A stretch of 64,000 nt of DNA from contig CM048841.1 in NCBI GenBank assembly GCA_026545765.1, positions 5,279,712-5,343,711 on the forward strand, in the 5' to 3' direction. A program made the position numbers and the translations under genes. The notes below the pieces were generated by a model, which worked only from the letters and a program-made list of their open reading frames with translations, searched no databases and was not told the DNA's origin. Each line of letters starts with the position of its first letter. Position 1 is the stretch's first letter. Source of the DNA: Plantago major (Eukaryota; Streptophyta; Magnoliopsida; Lamiales; Plantaginaceae). This document shows positions 33,549-47,100 of this stretch, piece after piece.

Positions 33549-35650
33549 AGGGGTGGGCATTCGGATCCAATCAGATCCGAATTTCGGACCACCTTCTGCT
33601 CAATCCGAAATTCGAATTCGTATCGGATTTAATCCGAAAATAAGTCCATTAAAAAAAATATATCTTAAAAAATATTCAACAAGCAAACCTTTGTTATCTA
33701 TGTCAAGAGTCCCAAAAAGCATGTTATTCCGAGCAAGATATGGTGGAGAAAGAGCAAACCTTTGATGATCTATCCAAGATACTTTTTGGAGGATTGGTGA
33801 GGGAGGAAGATCAGAATCGAGGTGAATCATTGCTAAGGAAGATCAGAATTGGTGAGGGAGGAAGAAGATGATGGCTGAAGCGGTAGAAGATGATGATGGT
33901 GGCTGCTGAAGCTAAAGGAAGAAGAAGATGGCTGCCAATTTGATGGCTGATTATTGATGAGAGAATGAGAGGAGGAATTAGGGTTGTTCGACTTTGGACT
34001 TTCTATAGTGGGTTGGAGGGTATAAAATAAACAACGTTTTTTTTTACTTCAAGGCCATCTAATTTTTTTTTTTTTTTTTTTGAGAAAGAAGATTTTATTA
34101 GAAAATCATGAAAAGGAGCCATAGCTCAATACAAAAAAAAACTGTAGTACTGTAGCAAGTCACTCATAAGAACATATTACATGAATTCATGAAACTAAAA
34201 GGCAAAGATAAGTAGCCATGTGAATCCGTAGCAAAGTGGTGACAAAGTTGATGAGCGAGACGATTTGCTTCCATAGTATATGAGACACACGAAATTCAGC
34301 AAAGTCGTTGAGCATTTGATCAAGAACAACAACATAAACATGTCCATTGGTAGCTCGAGGCCCAGCAGAAGATTGTAGATTATTTATAACTAGCAAAGCA
34401 TCACCTTCCAGAATAATTTTATTGAAACCCATGTCCTTTGCTAATGAAACATCAAGACGAGCTGTTGAAAGTTCAGCAACCTCAACATCAAAATTCCCTT
34501 GAAGTTTTTTACGACTCGATCCAAGCTAAAACCAATCCAGTACTATCTCTAGCAACAGGAAATATACCACCCAAGCCATTTTGTGGTACAACAGCATCAA
34601 AATTATTTTTTATCCACCCATCGAAGATGCGAGACCATGGCTCATGAGCGATGAAATTGTTGCCCATTGATTTGTCCAACCGGCTTGAACATGTTTGACT
34701 TATAGAAGTTGGAGAAATTCAGAACAAAATTGAAAGTATTCAAGGGAGTGTACCTTTTTTGTTCATGAATCAGCTTGTTTCTATTGTACCAAAGGCTCCA
34801 GCAAGAGTATACAAAAAAATGGAATTCATTAGAATCCATTCTGATTCTAACACCCAATCCGACCAAATATTTTATGCTTCAAAGTAAATTGTGAGATGGG
34901 GCGTGGGAGATGGCCCGATATTGTCTCATAAAATGGCAATCCTTGATAGATGTAGAATATATTTATTATCATGACCACACATTGCACAGTTCGAAAAAGT
35001 ACTAATATGACGTATGTCCAATTCAGCACCTGTTGGTAAAGAATTATGTAGCACTCGCCAGAAAAAATGTTTCACCTTGTTTGGGACTTTGAGTTGCCAA
35101 ATAAAATTCCAGTTATGTTGAAGAGGTTGAGAAGAAGATCCATGTTGATTATCCAAAGTGCAATGAATCAAAGTCATAGCTAAATGATAGCCCGACTTTA
35201 CCGTATAGCAGCCATGTCTAGTATAATGCCAGACTTGAACATCAGTAGTTGTTGTACCAGCTAAAGGAATCTTTAAAATTTTCAGAATGTCATCATTCCA
35301 ACAAATAATGGAGAATTGACAAATCCCAAGCTTATGGTGGATTAGAAAAGAAACTTTTAGAGGGTCTTCACTATAAAGATCCGGGATTTTGGTTTAAAAG
35401 AAAGATTCCCCGGGATCGATTTATCTTGCCAAATGTCAATGTTTTCCTCATTTTCTACCCCCATCTGATCCCTTCATTAACCAATTCAAGAGCAGCACAA
35501 ATACTTTTCCAAGTAAAATAAGAATCAGCCTTGGGGACAGTATTAAGTATAATTCAAGTATAATTTTTTTTTTAAATATATATATATCGGATCGAATCGG
35601 ATTAATCTGAAAATATGTGGATTTAATCCGAAAATCTAAAAAGGTCAAAG
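33549..35650. repeat. Candidate hAT-type element ends around a LINE insertion
   Basis: TAGGGGTGGGCATTCGGATCC at 33549 is typical of plant hAT MITE left ends, with GGATTTAATCCGAAAA words at 33622 that recur at about 35585-35640. A matching right end (reading ...TGCCCACCCCTA) is not visible, so the right boundary is only where the shared words stop. A LINE fragment lies inside. Confidence 0.35.
34050..35550 (-). pseudogene. LINE fragment, minus strand (zf-RVT and RNase H end)
   Basis: On the minus strand: 35177-34926 gives WNFIWQLKVPNKVKHFFWRV then LHNSLPTGAELDIRHI with NCAMCGHDN, the zf-RVT zinc-binding region. 34866-34642 has FFVYSCWSLWYNRNKLIHEQ, the linker. 34432-34187 is the RNase H end (FNKIILEGDALLVINNLQSS). 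The element ends in a T20 run on the plus strand (about 34060-34080), i.e. its poly(A) tail. 5' truncated, frames broken, inactive. It lies within 2 kb upstream of the gene B start codon. Confidence 0.8.
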
Positions 35651-36200
35651 TCAGAAACGTTGCAAGTTGTCGGATGCCCTACCTGAGGCTCATCTCATCT
35701 GTGCATGACATGAGTAGGTAAAATCAAATGGTCAAATCATTATCACTACTACTACTACTTCCATTTTACTGACTTGACTTCATTAAATACCAATATTACG
35801 ACAAGACAAGACAAAACTATACACATAATTTCTACTTTCTTGAAGCCAAATAGGATCAAGTCCAGTGTGGTCCCTTTCCTCTGCAACGTGGCACGTTCCA
35901 ATTGGCTGGTTTTGTTTCCATTCTTATCCAGTAAAAAAAAAACAAAGACTGCTGATATTCTTTGTTTTTTACTTGAGTTTTTTACCATTAGAACAAAACT
36001 GGGTATTAAGACAAAACACAACAGATCATTACTACTACTACTTATAATAGTATCATCATCAGAGACAGACTGGCGAATTTTTTTTTTCTAATTTCAGACC
36101 ACCCAGATTCTGATTCTCTCTCTAAAACCGTTTGTCGTATAGCTCATATGAATCGAACAAAAAGATCATCTTGATCGATCGGAAAAAAGAGAGACGCGAA
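35651..36200 (+). promoter_or_regulatory. Upstream region and 5' leader of FLC-like gene B
   Basis: About 550 bp between transposon debris and the ATG. It contains a CCAAT-like box (CCAATTGG at about 35899), a weak TATA candidate (TATAATAG, 36043-36050) and a CT-rich leader (TTCTGATTCTCTCTCT, about 36108-36123). A short upstream reading frame (36148-36174, MNRTKRSS then stop) precedes the start codon. There is no experimental start, so the promoter position is inferred. Confidence 0.35.
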
Positions 36201-38085
36201 ATGGGGCGTAGGAAACGTGAGATAAAGAAAATCGAGGAGAAAATACCAAGGCAAGTGACTTTTTCAAAGAGGAGAAATGGATTGTTCAAGAAAGCACAGG
36301 ATTTGGCTGTTCTTTGCGATGTTCAAATTGCTGCCATTATCTTCTCTGATAGAGGAAAGTTTTACCAATACACCACTGGCTCAACCAGGTCAGTTAATTA
36401 ACTTAACTCACCCTTTCCTTTTCTTTTATTTTAGTATTTTATGTTATTTTATCAAGTTTTATATACCTTCTTGTTTTCTTTAGATCCCTAGCTTCCCCTT
36501 TAATTTCCTTTCCTTTCTTTCTTTCTTTCTAGTAACCTAAAGTTAATTCAATATGAAGCTCAGCTCAAATTGGCAGCTGCCTGTACTTCAGATTTTCTAC
36601 GGTCAGTTGTTGCCCTGACCACCTCACCTCAACCGCTACTTATTATTATATTTGCAGCATCAAAAGCTAAAAAATCTAATGGGTGATGATGAGTGGTTTG
36701 GCGATGATGATGATGGGTGGGTTTAATTTGGGATTAATTTGTATCCTGAATTGTTTGTTTTGATTATTGATTTTGATTTTAACTGAAATATTTTAATTTT
36801 TTAGTAGGGCAATTTTGATACATGAAAAATGATTTTAAAAAAAATATATATTTAAATAGTTTAGGGCGATATATACGGATAGAGCAACACCCATGGCAAC
36901 ACTTATGCGAAAAGTAGCAGATTATTTAATTTAATGAATCAAAATAGGTGACTGAAGTTAGTCAGAGCGACAGAAGTACCCTAGTTACTTTCTTGTAGTT
37001 GTAGTACTAATGCTCTCTTATCTTCAACTCTTATCTTCAACTGCAATTTTCTGAAACGAACGGAACTGAACTGAATAAATTATTTTGTAATAATAATAAC
37101 AACTATATGATGGTATATATAATCACAATTAAAAAAACATAGTATTTTTGTCATCTTTCTCACACTCTTCCTACTCTTTTTCTCTTTTTCTGTCACTTTA
37201 TCTTTTTATTTATTATTATATAACAAACTTTGAAATCAACCGCGTGGAAAACAATATGAGAATGATAAATCGATTAAAATCGAATTTTAATCGTCGTACA
37301 AACTGTCTTTATCTAGTTTTTTTTTTAATCGGTGAAATTTATTACAACTTGAAAACGTTTACAGGAGCATGGACAATGTTCGGCAATAAAATAATTAAAA
37401 GCTTAATTAAAATCACTAGTCCATAAATCATGCACAAGCTCGTTCCAACAACTTTACATCAACAATCTTTCTTGTCCATAACCTCCAGCCTTGTTCCATT
37501 TTTCAAACTGCTTCATCAACTTTCATGTTCCAATACTCATATTTCAACTTTTATGAAAATAAATTAAGTATATTTGATTAACGTAACTTTGTTTTATACT
37601 TTTTTTTTTGTAATTTGCAAGTAATTTACGATTTAAGTTCGGGAAAAAAATCTCCTTAGAAAGTTAATACTGGATCGGAAGTATATTTGATTAAAAATTG
37701 ATGTTTAGTGGTTTAATTTTACCTCCAAAACCCCAAACCCTAAGAAACCAAAAGTCAGAATTTTACCTCCAAAAGTCGGAATTTTACCTCCAAATCCTCA
37801 AACCCTAAGAAATTATGTGTGTATATATATACACTATTAAATCACATTTTACGGTAGAAAATAAGGGTAATTCAAATTGTAACTATACTCTTTATTTCAT
37901 TTATCTACTAAAAGACGTATTAAAAAGAAAGAAAGAAAAAAAGTTGAAAATAACTCAGTTGGATAAATTTTCTTATTTTTCTCGTACAAAAGATCGGGTG
38001 TGTAAATAAATGATAAAATAATAATACTATTAATAATAATAATAATAATAATATTAACAACAACAATAACAACAACAACAATAAC

Positions 38086-38119
<34 letters not shown>

Positions 38120-41100
38120 TGAATTTAAAGAATTGAACTGAAGACGAGCTGAACTGAAAGAGTTTTCAATTGAAAATAACAGAGCCTAAATTTCCAATTA
38201 AAATTATGAATTTCAACAATTATATTATACTATATAGTTAGTGATCATCAAGTTGCTTGTTTTATGAATGGAAACAGATAGAATTATTAATTTCACCTTG
38301 TACAGTATAACACTGTATGTACTCCTTAAATTAGGAGTGATAAAGTGAGTTTTTGTATAGCTAGAAATAGAAAATTCAATTGCAGATAAGGTTAATTAAG
38401 GAACATATTATATATTTATTTAAATGGAGAGTATTATATTGTCAAGAAAATCATTCATGTTATTAATCAAAACACCTATATTCTCAACATTGGTGTTTTT
38501 CATATTACAACAAGATTTGTTTCATTAACAACATAGACGCTTTTTTATTAATAACATGGATGATTATTGATAACATATGTATCTCTAGATAAGTTATTTA
38601 GAGACTGTCTCTCATGAGGATTTGTGTTAAATGGAGTGTCACTTTTGAATGTTCCAAGTGCTTTTGTTGAATTCATGTTATTTAATTTGTTTCTTTTATC
38701 TAGTTACATATTACTATGATTTAAATATATATTACTCCTCCTCCTTCCTCCATGAATAAATTATAGATATATGGATTTCATTTAATAATTAATATCTTAT
38801 TTAGCTTTTTGATGAAGTTTCATACCTCAAAATTAATTTTATTTACATAAAATTTCATAACATAACTTAACTTAGTTGTTTAATTACCCCCAATTAAATC
38901 CAAATATATAATAGCATTAATATAACAAAGTCATTTGTAAACAAAATAATCACCAATCCATATCTATTATTAGCTTTATCATTTCTACTTAACTTATGTC
39001 CAAAAAACAAAACATCAAATTTGTTTCGGGACGTGATAGCGGTACATATAAATCAGAGGTAATTAAGGGTAGATTCTGTCAAAAAAACCAAGTGTAGATT
39101 CTGACTTTCAAGTCAGCTGCAGTAATTATTTTTAAATAAATCTACTATTAACTAATGGGATAGTATTAATTTTGAACAACCGGAAAGGCAATGGAGTGTT
39201 AGTAACATTTTACCAAATCTCAATAAAGTTAATTTTTATTTTTAGTTTATTGTACCTTTGGCTTGATATGTGATCTCGATGTAGAGGTGTTATTTGGGCC
39301 GGTCGCAGAATAGCCCTTCACGGCTCGGTACGCTTAAAAACCGACCCGGACCGGTCCATTTAATATTTGGCCCGAACCGGCCCATGTACATTTAAGTTAT
39401 GTGGGCCATAGAGACCTTTGTTTTGGAGACCCGGCCCGGAACGGCCCGTGACCGGTTAAAACTGCCAGCCCGGCACGGACCGGCCCAGGAACGGATAAGC
39501 CCGCGAACCGGTAAGGCCCGATCTGTTTAGCCTTGTAATAAGTACCGTTCCGTTTAGATGTTATTTTTGGATTTATAATCTATTTTGTCCAAATCCATAG
39601 TGATACCATTCAAGTCCAATTGGAAAGTCAAGCCCAAAAGCCCAAATCAATATGGTTTCTCTTCTTCATCCAATTCCTCCACAAGTAGCCACCTAACGTC
39701 TCTTTCTTCTCTGCGCCTCTCTTCCTTCTTTCTTTCTTTCTTCATTTCATTTTCCATTTTCAGAATTCTGATTGATATTATATCAATCAATTAACAACGG
39801 TCAATTTTCTTCCTTATAATAAAATTTCAAGTTTTAGTTTATGCATTATGATTTATGAGTTTTGGTGGATTTTTGTTTGCGACTTCTTACTTCTTAGTTT
39901 GTGTAATTGTGTATGTGTTTGTGCAATGTTCAAGACGCAACAAGTAATTTTTGTTTTTGTTTTCATAATCTGACTATTCAAAGGAAGTGTATTACTTTGG
40001 CAGGCAGTGGGTTCATTAATTTGGCAGGCAGCTTCTTTTTTACTTGTTAGTTTAGTAGATTTTAGTTGTAAATTAATTTCCAAAGAAAAAAAAACAGCCC
40101 GTAAGTATAGTGGGCTGGGGGCCGTGTCGGGCCTTTATTTTGACAAAAAAAACCCGTCCCTACCCATCTAAAAGTATGAACCGGTCCGACCCGTCCTTTA
40201 AATGGAGCGGGCTGGAGCAGCCTTGCCCGGCCCGGCTCGAGCCCAGCCCGAATAACACCTCTATCTCTATGTATCTGATAGAATGGTGGATAGGCTCGTT
40301 GTGCTTGTTTTACTGGCTGCATGCTTGTAACTAGCTTGGAGTCGAGTCAAACTTCTGTTTTGGTGGGTAATTGACTTGTATTTTTATATATTGCATTAAC
40401 ACTTCATAAAGTAAATACTTTCATATTACAATTGCAACAAGTAATGTTGGTACATCTTAGGTTATTAAATAGAATGATCAAACACGATTCACAATAAACA
40501 AAGAGATCACTATGCTCTTTGTATTAGAGTTTAGGTAACTGGATTGTATGAGGGTTATTTAGAGAATTGTAGTAGAGTTTTGAAAAATTATGTTTGATGT
40601 AGAGTTTTGAGTTTATAGATTTTGTAGGGGTATATGTAGGTTCTATAAGAGCGAAGTGACGTGTGTAAGAAATAAGTGATGTTTTGATACTTTTAAATTT
40701 ATGTGATTGGTTTTAATATTGTTTGATTAATTTAAAGTTGTTAGTGAAAATAAAAAAGTTATGAGAGAAAGATTAGGGTAGAGATATAAAGTGAGAGACT
40801 TGAGTTTTTCCTAAGCTTAATTGTTAGATTGTTCCAAGTGGACTTTGGTTCTAAGTTAAAAACAAAACAAGTCGCAACACTTCTACAATTGAGTTGAGGT
40901 CATCCCTAGCTCAAAGCCAAACAACCAACAACACTCAATCAACAATGAAGATCAACACAAGAACGTAACATTGTTCAGATTAATCCATCCTACATCCATG
41001 AAACAACAATCAACGTTTTCATTATCACAAGTTCGAGCACATATTACAAGCTATCAATCTATCATGAGAGTTGAAATCTACAATACTCTTAGAAACTCAC

Positions 41101-44100
41101 CCTTTATGACTGAAAGTAACTCTACACACTAATCTCACACTTTGTATAGTTTATTAGTTTAGATGATGAAATTACAAAGAATTACAGAAGATGCAAGAAC
41201 ATAGACGAATAAATCAAACTGAAAACTCAAGGACCACATCAGCTGTTGGATGATCTTCAAATCGTTTCAATCCAATGGTTTTGATATCAGGTATTAGACT
41301 AATACCTTATAGCAATTTGTACATTAGTCCCTTTCCACGGTTTAGTTTCTTATCCTGAAAACCTTCTCAATCTTCACAATTTTCCACCTTGAGCACACTG
41401 CATGTTACCCCAATGCTTTGAATTTAATACTCCACCATCAAACAACAACAAGAAAAAGCTTATATGCTTCCATGACCAAGAAATTCACATCAATAGTAGA
41501 ACTTCTTTGAAGGCAACACCTTTGTTAGCATGTATGTAGCATTCTCTATAGTTGAAAACTTTATCATATAGATCAAACCCTTCTCAATCACATATCATAG
41601 AAAGTGTAGTCTAACTTCAGTATGGTTAGACCTTTCATGAAACAACTGATGGTTAACCAGGTGTAAAGCACTCTGACTATAAAATAATATTGGAACAGGA
41701 TCAATGCCAAGGACAAATTCCTTTAGGATTCCCTTAAGCCACAACCTTCCTTCACAGCTTTAGTAACAACCATGTATTCAGACTATGTGGTTGAGAGAGA
41801 TACCAAAGATTGTAGACATGACTTCAAACTAATAGTTGAACCAAATAGAGTGGAAGTACAACCTAGAGATTTCCTGTTATCCAAATTTGCAGCATAGTCA
41901 GAATCAACATGTCCACCCAAAATTTCTTCATATGAATCCTTGTTTGCTCCGTATATGATTCATGTATCACAAGTTCCTTTCAGATATCTCGTTATCCACT
42001 TTAAAGCTTCCCAATTAGCTTTCCATGGATATGGCATATGTTGATATGAAAATATGTCCAATCCGTCAAAGATGCCCTTGGAGTGCGTCCTAGGACGTAT
42101 CAAGCTCTCAAGGTCGATTACAGACGGTCCAACCCGGTTGGTCCGACCACACCTGCCTCGGAGATCCACCAGGGACTACAGACTTAAGACAGACAGTCCG
42201 ATCCAACTCATGGTCCAAGACCATGATGGTCCGACTCAGACTACTGTCTAAACCAACTTAATCCGGACATCCGACCCTAACCTCATAAGGAACCAAGTGT
42301 ACTAGCTTAAAGAGACAAGGTACGGTCCGAGGCTCTACCGATCCGAACCGGACCACTTGTGAAGACAAGTGAGGATCTCTTACACTTATGGGAATCCCAC
42401 TCGGACTAACACCTACGGACGAAGGTCCAGAACGGGCATCAACTGTCTCATGTCTCTATGTGAAGACCACTTTGCCCCGAAAAGCCCAAAAGGGAAATGG
42501 GTTAAGCCTTCTTAATGGGCCTGGGCCTACAAAGGCCTTGATGGCTCAATATAAGTTTTACACTTGGCATGATCTAGTGAGGTCCTTCCTTTTTGGGAGA
42601 AGCCTATAAATATGGCACAGTTTCCCATGCAAACGGTAAGTCATCATTACAAACTAATCCCGATCACTATACAGAACAGATCTTCAGTCTCTCTCAAATA
42701 AAGTCCTTACCCGGTTTGACATCTAGCAAACCGGGTTTACGGTTCTAAACCCCCCCCCCCCCCTAAAGTCACTCGTGCAGGTTCTTACCTAGTTGGTACT
42801 TTGGAGAGCTTTGGACCTTTGCTTTGGAAGTGGACGTTCTATAGTGATTTGGACCTGAAGACTTAGAAATAACTTATTAAGTATTTGGGGGACTTTACCC
42901 TCAACAGCATATATCTGATCACGACACTAATTGAACACCAAACTTCTGCTAAGGATTATTTTACCCTTTCCAGGCTCTATGAGCTTTGCATCCTTTTATC
43001 CTAGCTAGATAACCCAGGAAACTGCACTTAATTGCTCTTGGCTCCAGCTTGTTTTGCCTTATATGTACATAAACCATACATCCCCAATACATCCCCAAAC
43101 ACTGTTAGTTCAGAGTCATTCCCAGGTCTTACATACCACTTCTCAATGGTTTTTTGAACTGAATTGCAGATTATAGGCTTTTATTAATCAAATGACATGT
43201 TGTGCCAACTACATCTGCCCAAAAATGCACTGGAAGCCCTAAAGTGAATAGCATGCATCTTACTTTCTCCATAATTCCCTTGTTAATTCTTTCACCCAAT
43301 CAATTTTGTCGGGGTGTCCCTAGCACATTTCTATGTCTTACAATCCCCTTTGACTTGCAGAAACACCGAAACTCACTTGACAAGAATTCTCGCCCATTGT
43401 CAGCCCTCGAGACTTTTATAAACTTTCCATTTAATTTCTCTGTTTAATCAGCCATTCTTTAAACTTGATGAATGCCTCTAACGTGTGCTTTAGGATGGAA
43501 GGCCAGACTTTTCGTGTGTAACGATCTATAAGGTTATAAAATATCTACTTCTACCTTAAGGCTGAACCTTGGCAGGACCCCATATATCAGAGTGTACATA
43601 TTCAAAGACTGAGCTAATGACATGATTTCCAGCTGAGACACTTTGTCGTTTAGATTTCCCTAGTATCCATTCCTCACATGCTGGTAACTTTTCAAGATCA
43701 CTTGTCCCTAGTAGATGTTGCTTGTGTAGTTCTACTAGACCTTTCTCACTCATATGTCCTAGTCTCTTATGCCGTGGAGAGACACTATTATTAGTGAGAC
43801 ATTTGCAGTACAAATATAGTTTCACACATAAGGTAATACATGTAGTTTTTCTTTACTCCTTCATGAGAATAGCATCATTTTTCATCACATGCATCATGCC
43901 ATTTCAGATTCAAACACATAACATTTGCCCAGGTTTATATATAAAATCTGTTAACAACTTAATGGAGTTATCATGAGGTTTCAGCATTATAGAACATGTT
44001 CCTTATACTGCGTATGCTTCATCATTTCCCAACATCACTATGCCCCCACTAGTGATCTTCATATCTGTGAACCATCTCTTATATGGGTACATGTAAAAAA

Positions 44101-47100
44101 GTACGTCCCGAGTCAAGAACCCAGTTGCTTGCAGAGCTATTACTTGTTATCGACAAAACTTCAGCACAATTATTGTCACCATTAATAGCTCCTGCAAATT
44201 CATTGCTTGTACCTGTCAAACAGAGATTACGTAGTCTGTTTATGAGTTTGGGCCCATATGTTTCTGGGCTTATCACTTATGGACTTCTAGTTTATATAAG
44301 ACTAATCTCTACCTTGGGTACTGATTATACATAGCATTCATTCATCGGGTCCTGTACTCTTAGAATTCTCGTTGACATGGCATCTAAGCCAATCTTCTAG
44401 TCTATATAAGACTAATCTCTACGAGGGTACTGATTATTCAGGGCTTCATCAAGTAATACACTCTTAGAATTCTCGTTGACATTACCAGCTTTATATCTTT
44501 GTTTCCTTCCTTGTTTCTTTTCCAAATGAATGAATCCTTCTTTACATGCCCTGGTTTGTGATGGTGGTGACACTTCCTTATTTCAAGTTTATCATTTGGT
44601 CTTGTGAATTGTGCAGGTGGCTTGAGCTGTCCTCCTTTCCTTTATCAAAATTCTTCTTGAATTTGATATTTAAGTCTTCTACACTTGAATCTTGAGAATG
44701 ACCATATTGTTCATGTAGTTCCTTTGCTTTAATTGCACTTTGAACTCCATCATAGGTGATAGTTTGTTCCCTCCAAAGACCATATCTTCTCTTATACTGT
44801 CAAATGGTCTAGGTAATGAACTGAGGAATTGAGCAATGTCTTGTCCTCATCACCAAGCCTAGTTTCTTCAGTGTCTTCATGAATTCCTCAATTTGATCCA
44901 ATATTCCTATGTCATCTTGCATCGTGTATGAATACACCATTTGCTTCATGTACAACCGATCTTCAAAAGATTTAGTCATGTACAGACTTTCCAATTTTAG
45001 CAACTTCATGGAGTGGTTTGTTTCCCATGCATATGATTAAGGGACTATGATCCTTATGCAACATTTCATCCTTCTCATACTCAAGTATAGTAGCTGGAAT
45101 CTTGTCAACTCCTTCAAGAGCTAATGTGAAGCCTTGTTGAACAAGAATCACATGCATTTTGATTTTACATGGCATAGTGTTCTTCGACCCGGTTAACTTC
45201 TCAATATAAAAACATGTCCCCATTGATCTATTGCTAAAAAGTTCAAACAATCTTCAATTGAGAAATTGTTCCCACATACAACGACACTTGTTAGGTTTAT
45301 CAATCGAATTAACAAATACGGAAGGAGCATCACTCGATAAAAAATACTGAAAATCATGAGAAGTTAACGTGGTTTGGATTAACACTCCTACATGCACATG
45401 GGAACAATCATCAACTATTTCACTATCACATAATCGAGCACATATTACAAGCTTTCAATCTATCTTAAGAGTCAAATTATACATGCTCTTAGAAGCTCAC
45501 TTTCAGTAACTGCTTCACACTCTATCTCACACTTTGCACTTGTTAGATGATGACATTACAAAAAATTGCATAAGATATATGAACAGAGACGACAAAATCA
45601 ATTGAAAACTCCAGGAGCAACAATAACAGTCGTTGGATGATCTTCAAGCTATAACAGTCCAACGATTTAGATAAAACGCGCCCATTAGTCTGTTAATAAA
45701 CCAACGACTTGTGCCAATTTGCACACGAGTCCATTTCCGCATTTGAGTTTCTTATTTACCCTCAAAACCTTCTCAATCTTCACAAAATTACCCCCCCCCC
45801 CCCCCCCCCAATTTATGACCCTTACTCATCGTAGTCCCTAACATGTTAGTACTAGGCGATCATTGATCACATGCGATCATACCAGCACTAATGCACCGGA
45901 TCCCATCAAAACTCCAAAGTTAAACGTGCTTGGACGAGAGTAGTACTAGGATGGGTGACCCCTGGGTAGTCCTCGTGTTGCACCATTTTAAAAAAAAATA
46001 CACATCATGACATGTTTTATAAATCAATAACATTTTAGTCCAAAAGTCAAAGGAAATTTCCACTATGGACGACGATATTCATATTTTCAAAAAAGAAATT
46101 ACAATTAATCCCTCATATTTATTTGGTACTCAATTAATATCCCCAAAGTTTATTATAATTTCAAATCAACCCACATTACCTTTTTCCTATTCAACTTCAA
46201 TAGAAAAATAAATTGCAATTGAACCCTTTTAATATTTTTCCTTCACAAACTCATACATATTTCTTTTTGCCATTTTTAATGTTTTTCTAGGGAGTATAAA
46301 TTTAGGTCCCATTGGAGATGTTAAGATCCATGGAGCTCGACTTCGGGCTCTAATGGAGCCCGATTCGATTCCACCCTTACCAATGGTGAAGTAAAAAATA
46401 AATTGAGAATTAAGAAAAGAAAAGAAAATTAGTTAATTGATGATCACAAAAGTTGTTGATCTCTATAACAACTTCATAATCCTACGACTCAGATTCAAAG
46501 ATGGTTTCTAAATCTCCCGCTTTAGCAACAAACTATTAGATATTGCAAATAGATCCTTCTTCCCTCTCTTGCTCTTCGTACTAGTTCCTGAAGTTTTCTA
46601 AATATCGTAATTAGCACCAACTCTCACAATCTCCACCTTGCTAATAAAACCAAAACATTTCAATCAATAAGACCCCACCTTAAATCAAGTCCACAAATCT
46701 TATTTTTGTAGTAGAAAAGCTAAAACACTTTGTAACAGAGACTTCCAGCTTATAGCTATACCAAAGAGAGTAAAGATATATCTTAGACCGAGATTTCATA
46801 TTATAAAGATTAGATGCATAATCAACATCCACAAAACCAACTAAAGGTTTTTCAGGTATATCAGTTATTTTCTTGAAGACTAAACCATTAGATGTAATCT
46901 TAGGATATATACCATAGAAGAGTAGTGGTTTGCATATATACCATTCACCACAACCGCTTTTAAGTAATGTGGGATGTTACAAACTACCCCTTAAGGGCTC
47001 GACGTCCTCGTCGAGCTTTCAGGGGTGACAATCGGTCCCGAGATCATCCAGCCGTGCAGGATTCTAGAGGTGGCCCCTACAGGCTCAAGAGGTGGCTCCC

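Larger units (their letters stand above)
40880..45784 (-). mobile_element. Decayed Ty1/copia element, antisense in intron 1 (copia-3)
   Basis: Two ~500-bp direct repeats (about 40880-41378 and 45289-45784) share CGAGCACATATTACAAGC, CACACTTTG and the end CCTTCTCAATCTTCACA. After the left repeat, the plus strand shows TTTTCCACCTT, the complement of a polypurine tract, so the element reads on the minus strand. The inner repeat boundaries are approximate, and the primer-binding site is not of the usual initiator-Met type. Repeats are clearly diverged, so this is an old insertion. A solo LTR is nested at 42039-42906. Confidence 0.78.

Noticed and set aside
33553..33830. Small ORFs on both strands near 33.6 kb
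   Set aside because: They read through the GGATTTAATCCGAAAA words of a hAT-type terminus.
36132..36401. A continuous 89-codon frame that includes the MADS box with an earlier in-frame ATG
   Set aside because: Family proteins start at MGRxK; the frame upstream has no homology, and the part after codon 62 is intron. The start is placed at 36201.
38026..38119. CRISPR-like array
   Set aside because: A simple AAT/AAC microsatellite; no spacers, and this is plant nuclear DNA.
42054..42609. Protein-coding frames in 42054-42609
   Set aside because: They lie inside a solo LTR with defined ends and target duplication; there is no domain homology.
45786..45810. C20-type homopolymer as a biological motif
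   Set aside because: Long C runs (also at 42751) are prone to assembly error and lie beside LTR ends; no function claimed.
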